A DNA stretch of 64,000 bases, taken from positions 124,001 to 188,000 of the forward strand of contig JAALGY010000015.1 in NCBI GenBank assembly GCA_032358165.1, given 5' to 3'. Below the pieces are notes generated by a model. It saw nothing but the letters and a program-made list of their open reading frames with translations, searched no databases and was not told the DNA's origin. This document shows, piece after piece, positions 49,720 to 61,100 of this stretch (the stretch's first letter is position 1; each line of letters begins with the position of its first letter). A program made the translations under genes and the position numbers. This stretch comes from Diplosphaera chodatii (lineage: Eukaryota; Chlorophyta; Trebouxiophyceae; Prasiolales; Stichococcaceae).

Positions 49720-52094
49720 TCACATGCGGATCTTGTAGTCGGCGAGCGCAGCCACTTGGCTCTGCAGCGCAAAGATCTCGGGGCGGTGCAGCGTCCGCAC
49801 CCGCAGTGCCCGCCACAACGGCAGGGCTGTCTGCGGGTCCGCCTGCAGGTGGGAGCACTTGGCACCGCGTCGCCGCGTAGCTGAAGCGTACTCAACCGAG
49901 CTCTGCCAGTTCCAGCAGTTCTGCAGACTGCTTGCAGTTGTCTGTCTGGGTAAACACCATATTGCCGCTCTCGATGCAGCAGGCCACGGCACTCACAGCA
50001 TATGCTTCCCAAGAGGAAGTAGGTGCTGTTTGACAAGGGCAGGTGACCTGCTGGACGGCCCTGAAAGGCGTGGCAGCAGCAGCGGCGGCAGCCCGGCCAG
50101 TCCCGGGCGTCGATGGTGCAGAACCCAGCGCAACGCTCGAAGACCGGCTCGTCGTGGGCAAGTTCTTTGCCAATGGCGTCAGCGAGGCCGCGGGCGGTAC
50201 CACTGCGCAGGTGGCGCCCGGCAGCAGCAGCAGCGCCTCCGCCACCTGCAGCTCCGTTGCCACATGAAGGTCCTACAGCAAAGCAACATCCCTGCATTGT
50301 TGGTGTAAAATCTCCTGTGCTTTGTCAGAACCGATGTGCACAAGTGGCCGCAAACCACAGGCGAGCGTCTTGCAGTGCAGGCTCAGCCAGAGAGCCTCCA
50401 CCCTTTGTCAGACTGGCGACTGCAGGAGAGTCTTGAACATGGTCTCATCAGCATGCCGGCATGATTATGCAGGGCCAGACATGTAATAACAGTCACAAAC
50501 ACCAGCAAGGTGCAGATGGGCAGCGTACGTCAGCCTGCAGCAGCGCGATGGCGCGTTCAAGCGGCAGCCAGGCCAGCAGCGCAGCGGTGGCGGCGGGCGC
50601 CAGCCGTCCAAAGGCCACCCGCACCTCCTCCAGGATTGGTGCGACCAGGTCTGACCGCCCCACCGCCTGGCCAGCTGGCACGTCTGTGTGGGAGTCAGCG
50701 ACCGCCCGGTTTGCCACATCACCGAGCATCATGTGCTAGGCACGAAGACAAGACGATGGGAAGCATGCCTACGTGCACATGGTGGCCAGAGCACCCGGAG
50801 CTGCCCATGGCATCCCAGTAACCAGACGTGCATTGAAGCAGACACCGGGTGCCGCACGACTTCGTATGGCATCATGGATGGTCACAGCAGGACGTGGACA
50901 TACTTACTATCCATGCTCTCTGCAGGAAAGTGTGAGGGTGTTGTGCAGCACCTGGCATGGCGCGGCGGCAATGACGTCCCGTGACAGCAGGTACTGCGCG
51001 CAGCCGGTTGTCAGGCGCTCCAGGCCCAGAGCCGTGGCGGTCCACAGCAGCGGCTCGATGTTGCTCGCGTCCACACACCTATGCATGTAAGCGTCGTCTG
51101 GTGCGTTTTGTAGGAGGACTTCGGATTCTATAGTGTACAACAGCTGCAGACCAGCAGTGCACAATGGCCTCCACGCACATAAGAGTCCCTTTCAGGAGCG
51201 TGCACTGATGCAGGTTTCCTTGCCACCTGCAGTCAGCCAGAGCATGGGCACCACATGTACAGCTGTCCTGACTCAGAGTGCTGACAAAGCCTGAACAAAA
51301 GCGCACATGTGGCCGGAGTTGAAGGCTGCGAGCGCCTCGTGCAGGTGTGCGCCCCTGATGCCCCCGACTCGCAGCACTGCCCGCGCACCCTCATAGCGTA
51401 GGTCCGCCTGCACACCAGTTGCATGGTTGGAGACACACCACACACCAGCAACGGCTCTCAACTAGCCATCTAGAGGCAGACTACACCCGGCTGTACCACC
51501 ATCCAGATGCACCTTAAAGGCGGCAATTGCATGCACGCTACAGCTGCGTGCTCGCCTTGACATACACACTTGGCAGCTGAGCCAACCTTGATGCTGCCGT
51601 CGAAGGCACTTGCAACGTAGGTGCTGGCCAGCCGCATCTCCAGCGCATTGCAGTACACGGGGCACGCATACTTGGAGGCCTTGTCCTCATCCGCCGCCAC
51701 GATCGCCAGGTTGAAGAATGCCGCATGTGCGGGGTGCTGCTCGTGCAGGTCCGGCGGGGCTATGCTGTACGGCTGCGAACGCAGCGCAGGCATCTGCAGT
51801 CACTGCGTGCTGCGGCAATGGCTGCTATGCTGTTGTGTTACCTCATGCGGAGATCACAGGCTGCGTACCCAACACATGCTTTGGGAATGAACTACTCTCT
51901 CAGGTCCGCCCTCATCATGTTGCAGTCGACCCTTTATATTGAATCAGTCTGTGTACCTGGTCGGTGGCAGGGTTGGTGAGTGGCAGCGTGATGACCTGCT
52001 GTGGCAGTGGCGCATCGGCGAGGAGCGGCTCCCATGCTGGTGGCTGTCGGACGAGGGGCGCCTTGCCCTGCAGACTCCGCCGTAGAAAAACCAT
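49720..52094 (-). CDS. BTB-BACK domain protein
   Basis: Probably a substrate adaptor for a CUL3 ubiquitin ligase, or a relative. Exons chain as MVFLRRSLQGKAPLVRQPPA; APPDLHEQHPAHAAFFNLAI with ALEMRLASTYVASAFDGSIK; ADLRYEGARAVLRVGGIRGA with LHEALAAFNSGHM; CVDASNIEPLLWTATALGLE with YLLSRDVIAAAPCQ; SDLVAPILEEVRVAFGRLAP with ALLAWLPLERAIALLQAD; DLHVATELQVAEALLLLPG; and a last exon RPEIFALQSQVAALADYKIR ending Met-TGA. The VDASNIEPLL..ALGLE block resembles the end of a BTB fold and LPLERAIALLQADDLHVATE is a typical BACK-domain run. The first part of BTB is weak. Phase does not fit between the CQ and SDLV exons, so one small exon is probably missing from this model. The start is uncertain: an open frame extends upstream to an ATG at 52375. 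No kelch repeats are seen. Confidence 0.62.
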
Positions 52095-52375
52095 ACCTGC
52101 ACGTGAAATGAAGAAACGACGCTCATGCGGGACGTTGATGCATCGATATCGTGGCCATAGTAGCCTTTGAGTAGCGCAAGGATGCGGCACAAATGGCGTC
52201 TGGCAACACCGACACCGACTTTGACTTGCTGCTTGCTATAGTGTGCCTCAGCGCCCCATTGAACTACAATTTCGAAGACTGCAAGCTCGATCCCGCGGAC
52301 AGAGTCAATACGATGGTGCAGACCTGACGAAACGAACAGGAACATACACATGTCGGCCGCCGTTGGCTCAAACAT

Positions 52376-53233
52376 ACGGTGCTTGCGACACTGGAAATAG
52401 TTTCAAAGTGTGATCAGGAGATGAAAAGTTATCTGCATGTCACTTGCGGCTTGGTGCTGGACGCAGTGTTGCTCTCGTCTCGAGTCATGCAACGAGACTC
52501 CGGCGTCAGCTGCACTTGCAACCCAACTTGTATCCGACGCAAGAGTCGCTCGTGACAGCAGAGCGAGTGGTAGAACTGCATCACCTGGTCCTCCTACGTG
52601 CGGAGACCGCAGCCCGGGCTGCAACGTCAGTGACAATACTGCGATCTGACGCATAGGCGAATCATCAACCAGTACCCCTTTCGCCAATGGAGAGCGTATG
52701 TAGCAATCTGCAACCACCTAGGTGACACGAGTGCTTTGTTGCCTTCGACTGTGATGCAAACAGAGGAACTGATCGTGTCGTCTCCAAGCTCTTGTAAACG
52801 GCAACTCCCTGAAGCGGCCGCGAAAGGCCCTCCTTTCCTCTTTCTTCCTATGGGCACTTGCACAACTGGCGAAGTGGCGATTGTCAGGACTCAAACAGCT
52901 AGTTCGCGACACTCGGGGGGCCTGTTGGCGCTTCCGAAGCATATCAGAACGCACTGGTGGCTCGGCTTGATCCAAAGCACGGGCATTGTTGCTTGCACTC
53001 CGGGGTATGCGGACGCGCAGAGCACCATACATGCTGCCGTCGCGCATCGTGCCAGTGCTATTGATATTGAAATGTCTTCTAAGGATCATCCTTGACTCGA
53101 AGTACGTGATATCGATTTGAGGGGGCACATCCAGCACCACTGCATCGTGCCGTCCAGCTGGCGAGAGTCAGTTGGAGCAAGCGCACTTGGACATGTGAAC
53201 CAAGACAGCTACCCTGGCTGCAGTCCGCGCAAG
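52376..53233. promoter_or_regulatory. Divergent intergenic region, BTB-BACK / REXO4-like
   Basis: About 860 bp, apparently less GC-rich than its flanks. Two moderately long minus-strand frames occur (53140-52718 and 52717-52403), but neither resembles a family or shows splice structure, so I treat the region as promoter and 5' UTR. Confidence 0.4.
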
Positions 53234-54659
53234 ATGTCCCAGATAGCAGCAGACCCGCCTCAGCAGACTGGCACACCTTGTGGTTTTACGGCTGGCGGCA
53301 GCACACGCTGCCGGTGGCGGGCCTGTGAACATTTGCAACAGCATTGGAAGCTGTATAGCAGACCAGGCAACGCCTGCAGCCGCGCATGCATCAGGGGCCA
53401 CGTGACTGCGGCCGCGGCCAGCAAGAACCGCATCAGCACTTGCGGCAGCAGCAGCAGCAGCAGGCCCCACTTGAGGAGCAGCCCAGCCGAACTGCTGGCG
53501 CTGGATGTGGAGTATGCGCACCTGGCGCTGCCGCAGCAGACGCGCGTCGGACGCAGCCGCGTCACCATCGTCCCTGCCGAGGTGTGCCTGGCGGCACCCG
53601 GCGGCGCAATCGCCTTCCACAGCTTCTGCCACCCGGGTTCGTTCCAGGCTCCATGCTGTTGGTCATCAATGACCAGGTGTTTGCGTGCTGCATCATGTGC
53701 TCGGTTCAAGGCAGGGAGGGGAAGACTGAGATGCGAGGGGTGCAGAAGGCAACATCCCGACAGGCAACAAAGAGATGCGCAGGTGATGGGGCTTCTGGCG
53801 CAAGGCATGTCGGCGGCGTACCAGAGGCGGCGTGGGGTGATGCACCGCAGCTAGCAGAGGTTTGCGCCCAGGTGCGATCGACCAGGAGCAAGCTAGCTCG
53901 GAGTTGGGACACTTGGCACGTCCTTTGGAACATGCCGAGACGGCTACCTCCTGCAAATGCGGAGTATCAGGTGTGTTGCGCCGCCGCAGGTGCGGGCGTC
54001 GATCAAGGGGCGCCGCATTGTGGGCCATGGACTCGGCAAGGACCTTGCAGCACTGGGCATTGAGCATCCAAGGTAGAGGCCAGAAAGCACTGTGTGCTGA
54101 TGCTCTTTGGATGCAGGAGGGGTGAACACCGATGACCCTGTGTTTGCAGCCACTCACCAGCATCGACACATGTCTGCAGGGAGCTGCAGGTGGACACGGT
54201 GGCCTGCGCCGCCTTCCAGGGCCCGGGCGGCCAGGCGCGGCCGCTGTCAGTGCTCGCGCAGCAGCTGCTGGGGCGCACCATCCAGAACTGCGCCGTCCAC
54301 AGCGCAAGGTATCGGAAGTCCCTCGTTGTAGGTTGCCAACCTACGCGACGGCTGTCAGGTTGGAGATCCTGCACCCGCCACTCGTGGTCACGTCTGTAAC
54401 GCCTTGCATGTAGACTGGGGTTGCACATGGTTGTGCGCTTTCCATGCTTCCGCCCACAAGCCTGACCATCACCAGTCAGTGCTCATGGGGCCGAGGCATG
54501 TTGTTTGTCTGCAGGGAGGATGCGCTGGCGACGCTGGAGTTGTACCTGGGTTTTGGGGCTGCCGACACAGCGCACATGGATGCGCAGGGCCTGCAGCAGC
54601 ATGAGCTAGAGCAGATCCTTGCTCGTGCGCGCCGATCAAACAGTCAGCAGACGAACTGA
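53234..54659 (+). CDS. DEDDh 3'-5' exonuclease, REXO4/ISG20-like
   Basis: Probably an RNA exonuclease, of the group that includes Rex4-type ribosome-biogenesis factors. The start at 53234 (MSQIAADPPQQTGTPCG) is provisional; the frame stays open back to 53117. The N-terminal ~95 residues are Ser/Arg-rich. The exonuclease begins LLALDVEYAHLALPQQTRVG, where D and E of LDVEY are the first metal ligands. Then come GGAIAFHSFCHPG; DGASGARHVGGVPEAAWGDA; RASIKGRRIVGHGLGKDLAA, with the Asp of GKDL; VDTVACAAFQGPGGQARPLS with VLAQQLLGRTIQN; and CAVHSAREDALATLELYLGF, with the His and last Asp. All catalytic positions are present. It ends RRSNSQQTN then TGA. Five exons join in phase. The cellular RNA target is not readable from sequence. 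Confidence 0.85.
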
Positions 54660-55193
54660 TCGCTATCGATCACCATTTGGCTTTGTGAAGTGCAGACTTA
54701 CAGGTCGCAGGACTCGATATTGAAACGATGGTGGTGGATCGGGTGTGTCACAGCATGGGGAACACCGGCAATTGGGAGGTGTCACCTTGGCAATGGTATG
54801 GCAATGAGGAGGGCGTTGTTCATGCCTGGGCAGCATATTATTTGGCAGAGCCATGATGTCACTTGGATCTTTGGCGAGTGGGAGGGTGGGTGGATTCAGC
54901 AGGCCCATTTGACAACGCTGGCACGCTACAATGTTTGAAGGTAGCTTGCTCGTTGGCAGAACGGACAGGTGATACCGTGTAGAAACAACGGCTCTATGAT
55001 TATGAAACTGCTCCAACACGAAACAACCACGGCAGGCATACACCGCATGTGCGCCCATTGCACAATGCGATGCCACATTGCCGCACCCTGTGTCACTGCT
55101 GCCTAGCTACCCGACGAGCTTCTCAATGCTCGTAGCTCACAGGTGGTACATAACAGCTATCTGCGATACAACAATCAAACGCCAGTGCAACTT
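54660..55193. other. Convergent 3' intergenic region
   Basis: About 530 bp between the exonuclease stop and the transporter stop; nothing recognised. Confidence 0.5.
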
Positions 55194-58100
55194 TCAGCGC
55201 TTCTGGAAGTTGATTCGTTTCAGCGCTATTGCGGACCCCAACCTGTACAGCAGCGTGCCAGGCAGCGTTGTCGGCAACATTGAAGGTGCCGTATGCAAGA
55301 GGTGCTTAAGTTGACAACACAGCCACTGGGTGTGGACATGCATTCATTGGCGCATAATGCTCGACATGAGAGGACGTACCAGAACATGGCCAAGTAGGCC
55401 AGCAGGACGATCACTGCGACGTATAGCCGATCGTACTCATATCTGAAATTCTCTTTCAAGAAGGCCTTGACGGTGGTTTCCATGCCGTTGGGCTGCAAAA
55501 GCATCTCAATACCCAATTTGCTTTGCACCATGTGGTCAGTTTGTGTCCTATGCAACTGACCATGATTGATGCCCCTGCAGTGAACATACAGGATGTCCCA
55601 ACAGACGCTCACCATGGTGAGACGACTCGTATCCTGTCCCAGCTGGCTGCCCACGAAACCTGTTGTTAAGAGACACATGAGCGAGTGGCCCAGGCGGCTT
55701 GTGAGAGGCTCTGGAACAGAACGACTGCTGGGATGCTGCTCATGGCGACCCCGACGGTGACGCAACCACTTGTGGGGCTTGAAAGGACAGGGCCCACCGT
55801 AGAGCAGCCAAGATACGGGATTCAGGTAGTACAGCCAGGTCCACCAGCCCGGTATGTAGGGCTCGGCGATGATGAAGCCGCACATTAGGCTGAACACTGC
55901 AGGCGCAGAGCAAAAGTGGTGGTCATGCCACGCATCCTGCAATTGGGGCAACCAGCGAAGCAGCGATGCAAGCATCGAGTAGTTTTAACAGTGTCCACAG
56001 CACTTACCCAAGTAGCCGGTGCTGCTCAGCATGTACACGACCGGCATGTTGGGGGTGACGCACATGGACAGGATGCCAAGATACACGAAGATGGACAGAC
56101 CCAAGTACTCAAACAACAGGAACCTGCGCATCATCAACAGCACCCAGGGCTGCGTTAGTTCAGCATACACTGGTGTGAGCTGATGCGTCAGCATCACATA
56201 CCCTGTAATGTTCTGCGGTGCCACGGCAAGCACAGTCTGCAGACTGGTCGCACATGCTGTGCATCTGCAGATGTGCACGCACCAGAGGAACTTCTTCGCC
56301 TGCCAGTCAAACCCTGCGGTTGGCAACACTCACCGCTGTCAACAACCCTGACTGCAGACAATCCGGCCAGCAGGCCCTGCAGAAAGCATAGGTGCAGAGT
56401 CTGCACCTTGACATCGTCAAATTGCTCACCAATCATCGCGTAGATGATAAGGCTGCAGTACAGTGACATGAACAGCATGTAGGGCACCTCGATCAGGAAC
56501 TGCGCTGTAGAGTACTGCATGAGAAAGCACATATCTTTGGCCAAATGTGACATACATGATGCTGTCTCTACTGCGAAGCTCGTGGCGGGCATGAGGAGCC
56601 TCTGTCACAGCAACACTGCAGAAGGAGCTGGTTTCACGGCCAGAGCGCTGAACAGCAAGCAAGCTCCAAGAAACTTTACCGGCATGCAACCGTAGTATCC
56701 TGCAGCTCGCTCACGATAGAAGACACCCCGCTCCACCAAAATGACCGGCTGCACCAGGCATGCATTGAGGCAGCCCACGAACATAGTTCTGCGAAGGGGC
56801 AGCAGCAAGGAGTTCGTCCCTTCAGCAGAAGGTTCTATGTGCATCAAGCAAGCTGGCACACACTGGACATGCCGCGATACTGCCGAGACTGACAGCTTTG
56901 GTCTGCACAAAACGCTTACAACAGGAAGATCGCCCCCATGATGGTGTAGATGTCGTTGCGGTTGCTCTTGCGCTGGCCCATCTGCCAGAATGCGCTGCCA
57001 AGGAAGAGTGCCATCAGGAAGACAAAGCACACCCGCAGGGTGTTGTAGTCTGTGCCAGAACAGAATACTGCGTCAGCCACCTTGTCCCTGCAGCAGCTGC
57101 TGCACAGCACGGAGGCTGTCACTGCTTGCTGTGGTATCGGCACATGTGTGAGCGAGCTTGTGCAGCTCCAGGCCATGCACTACGCGACGTATGCCATGCA
57201 GCGGCATGACAGGGACAGCCGACACAGCACCGCGCACCTGAGTAGCGCCAGTAAACCTGGCGGTTCTTCCACAGAATTGTCCTCAGCTGGCTGAAGCGAC
57301 TGACAGCATATTTGGCAGAAAATTCCAATGGGTCGTTGCCATGCTCTGGCTGCTCCAGCTCATGTATCATGGCCTCCGCTCGGCTGTGCATTGCAAGTTG
57401 AACAGCCCAATCAGTGTGGATGCCAAAGCCTGCGCATCTGGTCATTGCAGCACTTCCTCACAGGCAGACCACAGGAATGCACCGTCTTACCGTGTATGTT
57501 CTAGAGATCAAGTGCGGGGCAGACCACAGAGTGAAATGGCACAGAGAGCAGCAGCGCACGTGTGCATCCCAGAGTTGCTGTACAGCTCAGCAAAGTCCTG
57601 GCCCGTGCGAGACTCCACGCTGTGGCTGGCCACAGTCAGCATCCAAGTCGCCGGGTTGTAGTCTTCGGCAATCTTGGGAACACCCTGGATCGCCTGCAGC
57701 AGCAATGATGGTGTCAAGCAAGCCGCAGCGGCTCTTTCCTGATTGATATGGAAGGCATGCACAGCATACAATTAGAGCTTGCAGTTAAGCACACGGATTA
57801 AGCACAGCACAGAGCCTCCTCATGCATCTGGAGGCCGGCGACGCGCCTGAAAGTAGCTGATGACGTTAGCGGACTGGTGCCCCGTCTCTCCAAAGAAGAT
57901 GGTGCGCCCGCCGCGCTTGATGAGCAGGAGCTCGTCGAAAGCCTGCAAGTTGGCATCTACAGTGACAAGCTGGCCAAAGCACACGGCGGACACAAAAACG
58001 ACAACACACCTCGGCATGTTTTATGGTGCTGCGGACTACTGCGCACCTCGAAGATGTCGATGGACGGCTGGTGGATGGTGCACACAACGGTGCGGCCAGT

Positions 58101-61100
58101 GTCGACAGTGTTGCGCACAGTTCGCATAACGATTGCAGCAGCACGGGCATCCAGGCCTGCATATGAGGGAGAGATCAGTTGAGCCACGTATGCTGCATGG
58201 GTGGCTGATGCTGTCTCCTCAAACACCTGGCCAGCTGCCCGGCACACACTGCAGCAGATGCTTCTGACACAAGTGCATCACGCGCATCTATCAGCAAAGC
58301 GGGTGTGAGCAGATCTGATGGCGAGTCGGGCAGTACCAGATGTTGGCTCATCCATGAAAACTATAGATGGGTTGGCAACCAACTCTACTGCAATCGTCAG
58401 GCGCTTGCGCTGCTCCACGCTCAGACCGTACATCCCTGACGGACAGCACGAACTCACCATATTTACCAGAAAAGAAAGCCGGTAGTGTGATGCTTTATGG
58501 CTTGTGTGCATGGGACTATAGCGTGCCTCCGCGCTTGCAGCCCACGAAATGCGGGCAGCCATGCTGCAACCTGGTTAGATGTTTCTTACCTGATAGACCG
58601 ACAATGGAGTTGCGGATGGGGCCCAGCCCCACCACAGTCAAAACTTCCTCGATAAAGGCATTCTTCACCGTGGCAGACACCTGCATGCCATACGGCTGGC
58701 TACCCTGAATCTTTGCATGCTCTCAAGCAGCAGCATTGAGCAGGCATGCCAAACCGTCCACGTTGATGCGTTGATGCTGGTCAGGACTTGTTTGTCACCA
58801 AAGCTTATGGCCAGCCCAGGTACAAGGTTAATGATGCCGCTCACACCTTGCCGGGCAGGCGGAGGTACGCAGAGTAGATCAGCGCCTCATGCACCGTCGT
58901 CTGCGGCGAGTGGATGTCCGTCTGCTCCACTGCAGGGCGGAACCAGGGGCCATGTTGACGCTTGCGTAGTTGATCTTTTCAAGCAGCAAGTAAACAAGGC
59001 CTACTGGGGGGCTTGCACGCAACATTATCTGTGTTCATGGGCAGGACAGCCAGGTGACATGTCTGTGGCGTGCAGCGGGTCCTTACCGTAGCCAGAGACA
59101 CGTGCGAATGTGGCGGCCTCTTTCCTGTGGCCGTTGACGCGGACATCGCCCTCAATGTGGCCGCCGGTCTTGCGGTCTGCCAGCACATCCAGCAGCGTCG
59201 TCTGCAGCAGCAGCAGGGTGGCCCTCGCGATGAAGGTCATCGCTCCGTGCAACAAGCTTCCGCTTGATGCTGTGCTGGGACTCCTTCCGACATCTGCAGG
59301 GCGGCAGGCTGCACAGCGTACATGGGCAGGGCACCATGACTTGCCTTGCCGGCGCCCGTCTCGCCCATGAATGCGGTGAGCACATTGGGCCGGAAGACGC
59401 CCGAGATGCCCTGCAGACAAGCAGGACTGCACTCATGTGTGTTGCCCCCAACTGTGGCATGCCGAGGCATGCTGAAGGTGCGGTCCCCAGTGACAATCGA
59501 TACACCCCGGTAACTCTACAAGTGTGCAGGTTGACGGCACAGTTTCAGGGAAGACTGCACAAACGTTGATGATTGATAGCTGGCCAGCGTCCTCAGGCCG
59601 TTGCCCAGTGGGTTCCTCCATGCCACACGGCAGTGGCACACGATAGAAAACGTGGCTGAATGTCTGCAGTCAGTATAGTCATGCTGTTGGACTTGCAGTT
59701 GCCCGCAGTGATGCTAACAGCTGCAAAGTAAGCGTCGACCGACAGCAGTGATGATACGCTGAGGGGTGCAGGGTGCATGTCTCGAGGGTGCAGACTGCAC
59801 TGCAGCGTACTCATTGGCTGCGGTCGACACTCACCATATGAAGCTGCTCAAAGGGCAGCGCGCTGCTGGAGCCGGCTACATCGCCGGCAATTAGCTTGCC
59901 GTTGCTGGCCAGGTTCACAATATCAACCGCCGCACATGGCTTCTCCAACTGCATGTGTGAGGTTGAGCCATCAGTCCGTGCTCCACCATGCCCATGCCGT
60001 TTCTAAAGGAAACATGCTGGTCTTTGATGCTCGTCTGCCCTCGCTCTGTTCTGCGCACTGCGCAACTCCGAGGGGCATGCAAGCTCCTGGCATATCAATG
60101 CAAGCTCCTGGCATATCACAGCTGTCCGTGCGGCGCTGTGCAACGAGCCACCTGACCTCAGAAGAGTGGCCACTGACCAGGCTTGCGGAGAGTGCGAATG
60201 TCCCCTGTACTGCTTGTGTCTGCAACAGACTGGATCACCTTCTCCATACCGTCTTCATCGCAGGAGGAGCTGTCTGAATCCAGCTCCGTTTGGAACATCT
60301 GTCGCAGGGTGACGTTGGACGATGAGCGGCGTCTGACGCCCGGGAGCGAGCGGCCACCACGGACCACGCCGTCCATGGTTGTCCGCACGCAAGTCGCCGG
60401 GCTGCACATGACAGTACAGTCGCCACCAGTGGTTGCAAAGTCGGCCGCAGAGCTTGCAATGTTGTGGGACGTGGCGGCCTCCTCTGCAACCTGTGGCCCG
60501 CCTGCCACGGTCGCCTCCTTCTCGGCGAGCACCTCCTCTGACATCACGCCCGCCGGTTGCCTCATGTCTGCACGCAAGCAGACATCGAGCTGTTCATGGT
60601 GTAACACGCAGGGAACACGCAAGCTGTGTTTGCAAGCTGGCACCTCGCCATGAGGCGCCAATCACTTAGAAAGGCAGGTGGCAAGATGCTCAGCCAGCAC
60701 CTGAGGCAGTGAAGCCATGCGCATGCAGCTGCAGCAGCGCACCCTTGAGCTTAGCCAGCGCCAGCCAGATGAGGCAGTTCAGCAGGATTATGTAGAAGAC
60801 CACAATGCCGACCCCGGCCCACTTGTACCCCGGCTTCGTCCTGTAGGAGTAAGCTGCAAGCAACTGCTCGCCGAGTGTCAGGCCTGGCACCAGGCTTGGC
60901 TCGCTCCACCGCGGCGCAGTGAACTCGTTGATCGCCAACGACTGCTGAGCCCAGGCCATGGGGTTGATCCAGGATGCCTGCAGCGGAGATGGCACACAGT
61001 ATATAAGGCAAGCAAGTAAGCGCAACTGTGCCGCATAAGGCACGCTGTCTCCCATGTGACCAAGAGAGTTGCACCAGGTCCAGCAGCGACCACGTTGCAG

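Noticed and set aside
49892..50263. Alternative frame of the BACK exon with Cys/His-rich sequence
   Set aside because: Its phase does not fit the next exon, whereas the frame with LHVATELQVAEALL does.
52403..53140. Two minus-strand frames as a new gene or inserted element
   Set aside because: They lie in different frames without convincing splice sites, resemble no family, and sit where two divergent promoters are expected.
55194..60565. Half-size ABCG transporter starting [17 protein letters not shown]
   Set aside because: A phase-1 splice joins this segment to the preceding membrane domain exon, and the ISEEE-like linker sits at this place in full-size PDR proteins.
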